5,380 nucleotides of DNA, taken from Candidatus Hydrogenedentota bacterium. GTDB lineage: Bacteria; Spirochaetota; Leptospiria; Turneriellales; J094. The notes under the pieces are model-generated. The model did not search any database. It was given only the letters and a program-made list of their open reading frames with translations, and was not told the DNA's origin. The DNA is taken from NCBI GenBank assembly GCA_003695005.1, contig RFJE01000342.1, forward strand, positions 1 through 5,380, written 5' to 3'. The position numbers were made by a program, and so were the translations under genes. Positions 1-5,380 of the stretch are shown here, in pieces; position 1 is the stretch's first letter; every line of letters starts with the position of its first letter.

Positions 1-1
1 C

Positions 2-376
2 TTTTATACCGCTATACAGTACAATCCAAAAGATTTAGCCGAGGCTTTAAAGAAAAATGGGGGATACATCCCCGGTATTCGTCCGGGGCAGCAAACCGAA
101 GAGTTTATTGAAAAGATTTTAAATCGCGTTACCTTATCGGGGGCCATCTTCTTAGCTTTTATTGCGATTGCACCTGATTTAATTGTAGGTCTTTGGGATT
201 TGCAAAAGTATCGATCGCTTGCCTACATGTTTGGGGGAACGTCTCTCTTAATTATTGTGGGAGTTGCTCTCGAAACATTAAAGCAAATAGAGTCTCAACT
301 CGTGATGCGTCATTATGAAGGGTTTATGGATAAAAATAAAAAATCTGCACCGGTTCGCGGGAGGGTAATGCGATGA
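2..376 (+). CDS. secY: Protein translocase subunit SecY, C-terminal 124 residues (5' partial)
   Basis: SecY forms the protein-conducting channel of the inner membrane with SecE and SecG. Only the end of the gene is present: frame 2 is open from the window edge to TGA at 374-376. The visible part starts in the cytoplasmic loop before TM9, with the family motifs [22 protein letters not shown]. It continues through TM9 (about 44-64 of the fragment, around [16 protein letters not shown]) and TM10 (about 73-91, [18 protein letters not shown]). It ends with the conserved cytoplasmic tail [14 protein letters not shown] and a short basic end, [11 protein letters not shown]. The stop overlaps the adk start by four bases (ATGA), which suggests translational coupling. 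No frameshift is seen. The 5' part, including the plug and TM1-8, lies outside the window. Identification is very secure. Confidence 0.97.
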   Translation, partial: FYTAIQYNPKDLAEALKKNGGYIPGIRPGQQTEEFIEKILNRVTLSGAIFLAFIAIAPDLIVGLWDLQKYRSLAYMFGGTSLLIIVGVALETLKQIESQLVMRHYEGFMDKNKKSAPVRGRVMR

Positions 377-939
377 CGAATCTCGTGCTATTAGGCCCCC
401 CCGGAGCAGGAAAAGGTACGCAAGCAAAAATCCTTTGCGATCGGCTGAACATCGTGCAAATTTCTACCGGGGATATTCTGCGAGAAGCCGTAAAAAATGG
501 CACGAAACTAGGTTTAGAAGCAAAAAAGTACATGGATGCAGGAGAGCTTGTTCCGGACGAAGTCGTCATTGGTATTATTGAAGATAGAATTGTACAAGAG
601 GATTGCAAAAATGGATTTATTTTAGACGGATTCCCTAGAACCGTAGCGCAAGCCGAAGCACTGGATAAAATTTTAAAAGAGAAAAATTTACCTTTATCTG
701 CGGTGATTCATTTTATGGTTCCAGAAGAAGAACTTACAAAGCGACTTTTAGGTAGAGCCGAAAAAGAAGGGCGAAGTGATGATAATTTAGAAACCATTAA
801 AAACCGGATTGCCGTTTATTTTGAAAAAACAGCACCTTTAGTGGAATATTATAAAAAAACAGGTATCTTAAAAGAAATTGATGGACTCGGCACGGTAGAA
901 GAAATTGCAGAAAAAGTAAAAGAGGCAATTGGAAAATAA
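373..939 (+). CDS. adk: Adenylate kinase, short (LID-less) form
   Basis: This cytosolic enzyme interconverts ATP + AMP and 2 ADP and so balances the adenylate pool. The 188 residues carry the P-loop GPPGAGKGT (8-16, Lys14), the AMP-site segment [10 protein letters not shown] (31-40, Arg37) and the signature DGFPRT (85-90, Arg89). Arg124, Arg134 and Arg145 fit the phosphate-binding arginines of the LID side. Long bacterial forms have about 35 residues of LID between those arginines, often zinc-binding. Here there is only a short loop, [12 protein letters not shown] (127-138), and no cysteine cluster, so this is the short variant. The ATG overlaps the secY stop. A GGAGG at 360-364 lies 8 nt upstream, which settles the start. 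The stop TAA (937-939) is one base before the map ATG. Placement between secY and map is standard for many bacteria. Confidence 0.97.
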   Translation: MTNLVLLGPPGAGKGTQAKILCDRLNIVQISTGDILREAVKNGTKLGLEAKKYMDAGELVPDEVVIGIIEDRIVQEDCKNGFILDGFPRTVAQAEALDKILKEKNLPLSAVIHFMVPEEELTKRLLGRAEKEGRSDDNLETIKNRIAVYFEKTAPLVEYYKKTGILKEIDGLGTVEEIAEKVKEAIGK

Positions 940-940
940 A

Positions 941-1735
941 ATGGCGGTAAGAATTTACAGCGCAAAAGAAATTGAAAAAATTGCCGCATCAGGAAAAATT
1001 GCGTATGATACGCATATGCTTTTGCGCGAGCATATAAAACCCGGAGTCAGTACTTGGGAATTAGATAAAATTGCTACGGATTATATTCGTTCTCGAGGAG
1101 GGAGGCCTGCCTTTTTAGGCTTTCATGGTTTTCCTGCTTGCTTATGTACGTCTGTAAATGATGCTGTCGTACATGGCGTACCTAAAAAAGACCAAATTTT
1201 ACAAGAGGGTGATATTATTGGTATTGATTTAGGAGTACAGTACGAAGGATATTTTTCGGATACCGCTTGGACATGGCCTGTGGGAGAAGTAAGTGAGGCT
1301 AAAAAACGGCTAATTACAGTTACACAAGAAGCACTCTACCGCGGAATAAAAGCAGCTATGGTCGGCAATAAAATTGGTGCTATTGGGGAAGCTGTCCAAA
1401 AACATGTAGAGTCGAATGGGTATTCAGTTGTAAAGACACTTGTTGGACATGGGGTGGGAAAAAGTATTCACGAAGATCCACAAGTCCCAAACTATGGTAC
1501 GCGCAAACAAGGTCCTAAAATAAAGGCGGGAATGGTGCTTGCTATAGAACCAATGGTAAACGAAGGTACGGATGATGTAATTACAGATAAAGAAGATGGT
1601 TGGACAGTAAAAACTGCGGATGGCAAAATGAGCGCTCATTTTGAGCATACTGTGGCAGTGACAGCAGCAGGACCCAGGATTTGTACATTGCCAGTAGGAG
1701 CAAATATCAATGTGTTTGAGCTAATGGCTTCATAA
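941..1735 (+). CDS. map: Methionine aminopeptidase, type I
   Basis: Map removes the initiator methionine from nascent proteins whose second residue is small. From ATG 941 it has 264 residues, the usual type I size. All five metal ligands are visible: Asp96 (GIDLG), Asp107 (FSDTAW), His170 (VGHGVG), Glu203 (AIEPM) and Glu235 (HFEHTVAV). The catalytic-pocket histidines are His78 (VVHG) and His177 (SIHEDP), and DGWTVKT (219-225) matches the family. A TTG at 929 would add four residues, but AGAGG ends only 3 nt before it. ATG 941 gives the typical N-terminus [14 protein letters not shown], so I prefer it. There is no N-terminal zinc or SH3-linked extension, so it is a minimal Map1a-like enzyme. 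The gene begins one base after adk and ends ten bases before rpmJ. The SD for the ATG is weak (GGA at 931-933), so expression probably depends on coupling to adk translation. Confidence 0.96.
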   Translation: MAVRIYSAKEIEKIAASGKIAYDTHMLLREHIKPGVSTWELDKIATDYIRSRGGRPAFLGFHGFPACLCTSVNDAVVHGVPKKDQILQEGDIIGIDLGVQYEGYFSDTAWTWPVGEVSEAKKRLITVTQEALYRGIKAAMVGNKIGAIGEAVQKHVESNGYSVVKTLVGHGVGKSIHEDPQVPNYGTRKQGPKIKAGMVLAIEPMVNEGTDDVITDKEDGWTVKTADGKMSAHFEHTVAVTAAGPRICTLPVGANINVFELMAS

Positions 1736-1745
1736 GGAGAAGGAA

Positions 1746-1862
1746 ATGAAAGTAAGGGTATCAGTAAAAAAAATTTGTCCGAGTTGCAAAGTAATTAAGC
1801 GAAAAGGAGTGGTGCGGGTAATCTGTAGTGCGAATCCGCGACATAAGCAAAGGCAGAAATAG
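1746..1862 (+). CDS. rpmJ: 50S ribosomal protein L36 (bL36), zinc-binding type
   Basis: A 38-residue protein of the large subunit near the peptidyl-transferase side of 23S rRNA. It starts [15 protein letters not shown] and ends [10 protein letters not shown]. The ligands Cys11, Cys14, Cys27 and His33 give the C-x2-C-x12-C-x5-H zinc ribbon of the C+ form, so a bound zinc ion is expected. The length matches the family (37-38 residues). AGGAG at 1735-1739 overlaps the map stop and lies 6 nt before the ATG, which supports the start. TAG at 1860-1862 is itself part of the SD region for rpsM. In many bacteria infA sits just before rpmJ; here the two neighbours are only 10 nt apart, so infA is absent from this place. 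Confidence 0.97.
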   Translation: MKVRVSVKKICPSCKVIKRKGVVRVICSANPRHKQRQK

Positions 1863-1870
1863 GAGAAAGT

Positions 1871-2215
1871 ATGGCAAGAATTGCAGGAGTCGATTTACCA
1901 AATAAAAGAGTTATTATAGCATTAACATACATATATGGGATTGGAAAATCCACATCGAAAAAGATATTAGAAAAAGCAGGTGTGGATGAAAATATTCGCT
2001 TAAATGACTTAAACGATGATGATTTAGCGAAACTTCGGAATATTATTGAAAATGAATATACCGTAGAAGGGGAACTTCGCGGGAAAGTTCAAATGAACAT
2101 CAAACGCTTGATGGATATTGGATGTTATCGAGGCATGCGTCATCGAAGAGGCTTGCCTGTACGTGGTCAACGAACGAAAACAAATGCAAAAACTAGAAAA
2201 AAGTGGAGAAGATAA
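1871..2215 (+). CDS. rpsM: 30S ribosomal protein S13 (uS13)
   Basis: S13 sits in the head of the small subunit, contacts S19 and 16S rRNA, forms bridges to the large subunit and reaches the P-site tRNA with its basic tail. The 114 residues begin [10 protein letters not shown] and include the YIYGIG turn (20-25). The basic RNA-binding stretch [20 protein letters not shown] spans 82-101. The C-terminus [11 protein letters not shown] is slightly shorter than common versions, which end in a further run of lysines after RKGP or similar. AGGAG at 1861-1865, 5 nt upstream, supports the start. Order rpsM-rpsK-rpsD-rpoA-rplQ is the classic alpha operon. In E. coli S4 represses this operon at the rpsM leader; the gap to rpmJ here is only 8 nt, so any such site would lie inside rpmJ, and I cannot confirm one. 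Confidence 0.97.
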   Translation: MARIAGVDLPNKRVIIALTYIYGIGKSTSKKILEKAGVDENIRLNDLNDDDLAKLRNIIENEYTVEGELRGKVQMNIKRLMDIGCYRGMRHRRGLPVRGQRTKTNAKTRKKWRR

Positions 2216-2218
2216 ACC

Positions 2219-2605
2219 ATGGGTAAGTACGAAAAGAAGTCAAAAAAAGAAAAAGTAAAAGTACCAAGAGGACGAGTGGTCATTAATGCAACTTATAATA
2301 ATACGATTGTTACCTTTACAGATTTAGAAGGAAATACCATTTGTTGGCAGTCAGGTGGGACATTAGAGTTTAAAGGCAGTCGAAAGGCAACCCCTTATGC
2401 TGCACAATTAGCTGCGAAAAAAGCAGCCGAAGAAGCTATGGAGCGAGGACTTTCCGAAGTAGAAGTCTATGTAAAAGGACCCGGGATGGGAAGAGAAAGC
2501 GCTTTGCGTGCGATTGGAACATCCGGCTTAAGGGTTGTTCTTATTAAAGATGTTACACCAATTCCACATAATGGTTGCAGACCAAGAAAGAAAAGAAGGG
2601 TATAA
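2219..2605 (+). CDS. rpsK: 30S ribosomal protein S11 (uS11)
   Basis: S11 belongs to the platform of the small subunit and helps shape the mRNA exit region near the anti-Shine-Dalgarno end of 16S rRNA. The 128 residues have a lysine-rich N-terminus (1-15), the core [18 protein letters not shown] (22-39) and [13 protein letters not shown] (51-63). [16 protein letters not shown] (85-100) and the tail [18 protein letters not shown] (111-128) follow. The Asn-Gly in PHNGC (Asn118) is the position known to form isoaspartate in E. coli S11. Length is normal. A GGAG at 2205-2208, within the end of rpsM, lies about 10 nt upstream of the ATG. The gene begins three bases after the rpsM stop and is followed by rpsD after 11 nt. 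Confidence 0.97.
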   Translation: MGKYEKKSKKEKVKVPRGRVVINATYNNTIVTFTDLEGNTICWQSGGTLEFKGSRKATPYAAQLAAKKAAEEAMERGLSEVEVYVKGPGMGRESALRAIGTSGLRVVLIKDVTPIPHNGCRPRKKRRV

Positions 2606-2606
2606 G

Positions 2607-2611
2607 AGAGG
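2607..2611 (+). promoter_or_regulatory. Ribosome binding site that decides the rpsD start
   Basis: AGAGG lies 5 nt before the ATG at 2617, directly after the rpsK stop. An in-frame ATG at 2575, inside rpsK, would add 14 residues ([14 protein letters not shown]) that S4 proteins lack, and the real S4 N-terminus MARYRGP begins at 2617. Confidence 0.8.
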
Positions 2612-2616
2612 AAATT

Positions 2617-3246
2617 ATGGCAAGATATCGAGGACCTGTTTGTAAACTTTGCCGAAGAGAAGGGCTAAAACTATTCTTAAAAGGACAACGATGCATTACA
2701 GAAAAATGTAGTTTTAACGATAGAAAAGCGCCCCCGGGACCACCACCGAAAAGACGACCAAAAATGACAGGTTATGCAGCGCAGCTTCGAGAAAAACAGA
2801 AAGTAAAAAGGATTTATGGAGTCAATGAAAAGCCATTCCGAAACTTGTTTGCCAAAGCACAGCGTATGAAAGGCATTACAGGCGAAAATTTGCTTATTTT
2901 ACTAGAAAGGCGATTAGATAATGTTGTGTATCGTATGGGCATTGCTTCGTCTAGAGCACAAGCTCGTAATTTAGTATCTCATGGACATATTCGAGTTAAT
3001 GGAAAGCGAGTCAATATTGCATCATATCAAGTAAAAGTGGGAGATGAAATATCCCTATCAGAAAAAATGAGATCATCCGAACTTATTGAAGCCAATATCC
3101 AAATGGCAAGAGGAGTTGGCTTAATTGCAGAATGGCTAGAAATGGCCGATGATGGTAAGTCTGGCAAAGTAGCACAGCTGCCAAGCCGGGAGAACGTAGA
3201 TATTCCCATTAAAGAACAAGTTATTGTAGAGCTTTATTCTAAATAA
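2617..3246 (+). CDS. rpsD: 30S ribosomal protein S4 (uS4), four-cysteine zinc type
   Basis: S4 binds 16S rRNA early in 30S assembly, lies near the mRNA entry tunnel, and in E. coli represses its own alpha operon. The protein has 209 residues, a usual size. Cys9, Cys12, Cys26 and Cys31 form the zinc motif C-x2-C-x13-C-x4-C, at the same positions as in Thermus S4. The loop after it, [18 protein letters not shown] (36-53), is proline-rich compared with the common PPGQHG form. [13 protein letters not shown] (57-69) is conserved. The S4 RNA-binding domain spans about 97-160, with [13 protein letters not shown] and [18 protein letters not shown]. The end [14 protein letters not shown] resembles leptospiral S4 as I remember it. 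The start is fixed by the SD at 2607-2611; a longer in-frame start at 2575 overlaps rpsK and is rejected. Confidence 0.97.
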   Translation: MARYRGPVCKLCRREGLKLFLKGQRCITEKCSFNDRKAPPGPPPKRRPKMTGYAAQLREKQKVKRIYGVNEKPFRNLFAKAQRMKGITGENLLILLERRLDNVVYRMGIASSRAQARNLVSHGHIRVNGKRVNIASYQVKVGDEISLSEKMRSSELIEANIQMARGVGLIAEWLEMADDGKSGKVAQLPSRENVDIPIKEQVIVELYSK

Positions 3247-3256
3247 AGGAGTCATT

Positions 3257-4255
3257 ATGGAAGAACAACAAACAGTAACAAAAGTTGCGCCTAAAAATTT
3301 ACTGAAAGGCTTAAAGCGGCCAAAGTCGGTACAGTTTCAGCATATTGAAACTCGACCGGATTATGGTAAATTTGTAGCGGAGCCTTTTGAAAAAGGCTTT
3401 GGGGTTACCATTGGCAATGCACTACGCCGTACTTTAATGTCTTATATTGAAGGCGTAGCCATTACTGCTGTAAAATTTGAAGGTATTTCGCATGAGTTCA
3501 GCACAATCGAAGGAGTGCAGGAAGATGTAACCCGCATTATTTTAAACTTAAAAAAAGTAAGGATGAAGCTGAATGAAGCAGGACCTATCACGATTGAAAT
3601 TGAAAAAAAAGGGGCAGGTCTTTTGCTTGCCGGCGATTTAGCAGAGAGTAGCCAAATTGAAGTTATGAATCCCGAGCTAGTCATTGCTCATTTAAATGAA
3701 GATGCGGATATTAAAATGAGCGTGCAAATTGAGCGGGGCCGAGGATACGTGCCTGCTGAAGTTACCAAGCAATTTATTGACGAGGTAGGCGTAATTGCCA
3801 TTGATGCGCTTTTCTCGCCAATCCGTCGAGTAAACTTTACCGTAACGGAAACAAGGGTCGATCAGCGAACTGATTATGATAAACTTATTTTAGAAGTTTG
3901 GACAGATCGTACCGTTGCGCCGGATGATGCTGTCGCATATGCAGCTAAAATCTTAAAAGAGCACTTCACCTTGTTTATTAATTTTGAAGAAGAAATGTAC
4001 GAAGAAGAAGAATATGACGAAACCGATGAGCGTCTGCATAAAGTGCTGAACTTGCCACTCGAAGAACTTGAATTAAGTGTACGTGCATTAGCCGTGGTGC
4101 GCAGTTTAGATATGCGTACAGTGGGAGATTTAGCATCGAAATATGAAGAGGATTTAAGAAAATCAAAGCACTATTCGGACAAAGTGCTTTTACAGCTGAA
4201 AAGTAAATTAGCCGAGCTTGGGTTAAGCTTTGGTATGAAAGATATTGTGAGGTAG
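3257..4255 (+). CDS. rpoA: DNA-directed RNA polymerase subunit alpha
   Basis: The alpha dimer is the scaffold for assembly of beta and beta', and its C-terminal domain contacts UP elements and activators. The protein has 332 residues. After a basic N-terminal segment, [14 protein letters not shown], the assembly domain (about 25-243) shows [20 protein letters not shown] (36-55), [20 protein letters not shown] (160-168) and [13 protein letters not shown]. The linker is strikingly acidic, with 11 of 16 residues Asp or Glu at 243-258. The C-terminal domain (about 264-327) aligns without gaps to E. coli: Arg276 matches Arg265 and Lys309 matches Lys298. The positions of Asn268, Gly296 and Ser299 hold Ala279, Ser307 and Val310, so the usual helix-hairpin-helix GKKS is SDKV. 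AGGAG at 3247-3251, 5 nt upstream, supports the start. The sequence looks leptospire-like from memory. Confidence 0.97.
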   Translation: MEEQQTVTKVAPKNLLKGLKRPKSVQFQHIETRPDYGKFVAEPFEKGFGVTIGNALRRTLMSYIEGVAITAVKFEGISHEFSTIEGVQEDVTRIILNLKKVRMKLNEAGPITIEIEKKGAGLLLAGDLAESSQIEVMNPELVIAHLNEDADIKMSVQIERGRGYVPAEVTKQFIDEVGVIAIDALFSPIRRVNFTVTETRVDQRTDYDKLILEVWTDRTVAPDDAVAYAAKILKEHFTLFINFEEEMYEEEEYDETDERLHKVLNLPLEELELSVRALAVVRSLDMRTVGDLASKYEEDLRKSKHYSDKVLLQLKSKLAELGLSFGMKDIVR

Positions 4256-4261
4256 GGCATC

Positions 4262-4723
4262 ATGCGTAAGTCCAATAAAGTAAAACAACTCAATAGAAAA
4301 GCAGAGCATCGAAATGCAATGCTGAATAATATGGCCACGAGTTTGCTGTATCACGAAAGAATTGAAACAACCGTAGCAAAAGCAAAAGCATTGCGTCCGC
4401 GAGTCGAAAAGCTAATTACAAAAGCAAAGCATAATTTAAGTCTAGAAGACGAAGCTAAAAAGCTTGCTAATATTCGGCTTGTAGCTCGCTTTATTCAAGA
4501 CAAAGAAGTCTTGCATAAACTCTTTACCGATATTGCCGATCGTTTTAAAGAAAGACCCGGAGGCTATACGCGGATTATTCGTATAGGACGACGCCAAAGT
4601 GATAGTTCCGAAATGGCAATTATCGAGCTTGTTGAAAGAAAAGAGCTCGCACAGCTAAAAGAAGAAAGAAAAAAATTACGCGAAGAGCGGAAAAAATCGA
4701 AAGGCGCTTTTAAAAAAGCATAG
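4262..4723 (+). CDS. rplQ: 50S ribosomal protein L17 (bL17) with charged C-terminal extension
   Basis: L17 binds 23S rRNA near the polypeptide exit tunnel rim. The 153 residues are longer than the usual 115-130. The core (1-125) shows NKVKQLNRKAEHRNAM, ATSLLYHERIETT (25-37), AKALRPRVEKLITKAK and RPGGYTRIIRIGRRQSDSSE (98-117), then MAIIELVE. Residues 126-153 add a Lys/Glu/Arg-rich tail with repeated EERKK, probably a single charged helix. A similar tail is one reason I suspect a leptospire relative. The gene starts six bases after the rpoA stop; GAGG at 4249-4252 lies about 9 nt upstream. The stop is TAG at 4721-4723, and the same frame stays open afterwards to the window end. No clear terminator follows, which is odd for the last gene of the alpha operon. 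Confidence 0.96.
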   Translation: MRKSNKVKQLNRKAEHRNAMLNNMATSLLYHERIETTVAKAKALRPRVEKLITKAKHNLSLEDEAKKLANIRLVARFIQDKEVLHKLFTDIADRFKERPGGYTRIIRIGRRQSDSSEMAIIELVERKELAQLKEERKKLREERKKSKGAFKKA

Positions 4724-4837
4724 TGGAATAAGTCAACGATCCGGCTAAACGCCGAGAATGGCTGCAGGCTTTATTGCTGTGGCGTTGTGGACAATCCTGC
4801 GAGGCTGAGGGTTTTTTGTACGACGGGGAATAATGTT
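4724..4837 (+). other. Junction between the alpha operon and the RHS-type gene
   Basis: These 114 bases join rplQ to the YD-repeat frame. G+C is about 57% over 4741-4800, well above the operon. There is no ATG in the repeat frame, although that frame is open from the rplQ stop. The +1-shifted frame is open from 4732 to 4830 and ends in a YD-like stretch, EAEGFLYDGE, before TAA at 4831-4833. Dropping one G from the GGGG at 4825-4828 would join this to NNVVTKIGYD in the repeat frame. An imperfect inverted repeat pairs GCAGG (4764-4768) and ATTG (4773-4776) with CAAT-CCTGC (4792-4800). A T6 tract (4812-4817) lies 11 nt after it, too far for a standard intrinsic terminator. I see no promoter. Confidence 0.5.
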
Positions 4838-5380
4838 GTGACAAAAATCGGCTATGACCCGCAGACTTTTCGTCCGACTTACGTAAAGACTACATTGCCG
4901 GATGCCACGGTGGCTCAAGACTTAACTTATGACTACGATGCCGTGGGAAACATTACGAGTATTGTGGACAATTTAGAACCGTTAAATTCGCAAACTTTTA
5001 CTTATGACAATCAATATCGCTTAAAAAGTGCTTCTGGGATTTATGGGAATATAAATTATGCATACACCCCAGGAGGAAATTTGGTACAAAAAGGAAACAT
5101 AACCTTTAAGTATGGCAGTGCCTGTGCCACTCCGGGACCGGCTCAGGCGGTGTGCGAAGACTCCGAGGGAAACAGTTACTTGTATGATGGCAATGGCAAC
5201 ATGATTATGCGCAAAGGGCGAAGTTTGGTTTATGATAGTGAGGACAGGCTTGTCAGGGTGGATGCCGGCGGTGTGCCGAAGCTCAATTTCATTTATGATT
5301 ATTCAGGACAGCGAGTTGTTAAGAGTCGCGAAGACGGTACGGTAGTGTATTCCATAAGTGGGTTGTACGAAGTAATGGTA
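4838..5380 (+). CDS. RHS/YD-repeat protein, internal to C-terminal core fragment (3' partial, start uncertain)
   Basis: RHS proteins are large secreted or surface polymorphic toxins and toxin-complex shells in which YD repeats build a beta-cage around a variable C-terminal tip. Counting from GTG 4838, 181 residues are visible. At 5-21 YDPQTFRPT and then DLTYDYDAVGNITSI match the late core of SpvB/TcB-like and related RHS proteins. YD-type repeats fall at about 31-45, 54-67, 74-86, 114-127 (YLYDGNGNM), 130-142 (LVYDSEDRLVRVD) and 151-163 (FIYDYSGQRVVKS). SGLYEVMV at the edge resembles the stretch soon before the RHS core ends, so the tip would follow outside the window. GTG 4838 has GGGGA 8 nt upstream, but full RHS proteins are far longer, so this is more likely a 5'-truncated copy or a cassette than a complete gene. 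The first ATG in frame is near 5201. Family certain, gene status not. Confidence 0.75.
   Translation, partial: MTKIGYDPQTFRPTYVKTTLPDATVAQDLTYDYDAVGNITSIVDNLEPLNSQTFTYDNQYRLKSASGIYGNINYAYTPGGNLVQKGNITFKYGSACATPGPAQAVCEDSEGNSYLYDGNGNMIMRKGRSLVYDSEDRLVRVDAGGVPKLNFIYDYSGQRVVKSREDGTVVYSISGLYEVMV

Noticed and set aside
324..608. Antisense open frame opposite the secY end and adk
   Set aside because: It lies opposite strongly conserved coding sequence, has no family resemblance and no ribosome binding site; other antisense frames at 1424-1648, 3027-3209, 3442-3684 and 3978-4166 are rejected for the same reason.
929..940. TTG start adding four residues to Map
   Set aside because: The purine-rich AGAGG is only 3 nt away from it, the extension overlaps adk, and ATG 941 gives the family N-terminus.
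2575..2616. Upstream ATG giving a 223-residue RpsD
   Set aside because: The extra 14 residues come from the rpsK tail read out of frame; a clean SD precedes ATG 2617 and S4 starts MARYRGP.
4721..4723. TAG as a recoded sense codon joining rplQ to the RHS frame
   Set aside because: rpmJ and rpoA also end in TAG with well-placed following genes, and L17 is complete at this point.
4742..4754. CGGC-TAAAC-GCCG hairpin as an rplQ terminator
   Set aside because: The stem is only 4 bp and no T tract follows it.
4758..4810. Short hydrophobic frame beginning MAAGFIAVALW
   Set aside because: It codes for only 17 residues before TGA, lacks a ribosome binding site and lies in a junction of uncertain origin.

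Overview
The window is the 3' half of a bacterial ribosomal-protein supercluster (spc operon end plus alpha operon), all on the + strand, followed by the start of an RHS/YD-repeat gene. The order is secY (3' end only), adk, map, rpmJ, rpsM, rpsK, rpsD, rpoA, rplQ. Intergenic gaps are 0-11 nt, secY and adk overlap in an ATGA, and most starts have clear AGGAG-type ribosome binding sites. It reads as one polycistronic transcript, with no promoter or terminator recognisable inside it.

Organism: a bacterium with the standard genetic code (TAA, TAG and TGA are all used as stops) and roughly 40% G+C in the operon (sampled by hand). Several proteins resemble, from memory, those of leptospires. These are the RpoA N-terminus [10 protein letters not shown] and the C-terminal KSKHYSD motif, the RpsD ending [11 protein letters not shown] and its PPG-x-P-x-KR segment, and the RplQ start NKVKQLNR with a long charged tail. 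A Spirochaetota lineage near Leptospirales is my best guess, with moderate confidence. RpsD keeps a four-cysteine zinc motif that I recall as absent in Leptospira itself, so a deeper or sister lineage is possible.

Region 1-1735 covers protein export and housekeeping: SecY is the translocon pore, Adk a short adenylate kinase without the large LID domain, and Map the methionine aminopeptidase. Region 1746-4723 covers translation and transcription: L36, S13, S11, S4, the RNA polymerase alpha subunit and L17. The gene infA, often found between map and rpmJ, is not there.

Region 4724-5380 changes character. G+C rises to about 46% (hand count of 4741-5380). A reading frame with at least six YD-type repeats runs off the window end and has no convincing ATG start. 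It is the late core of an RHS-family protein, in frame with rplQ after its TAG stop. Whether it is a displaced RHS cassette, a 5'-truncated remnant or an assembly join cannot be decided here. This junction and an atypical RpoA C-terminal domain are the two points most worth a second look. I see no complete undescribed system; any RHS toxin tip and immunity gene would lie beyond position 5380.
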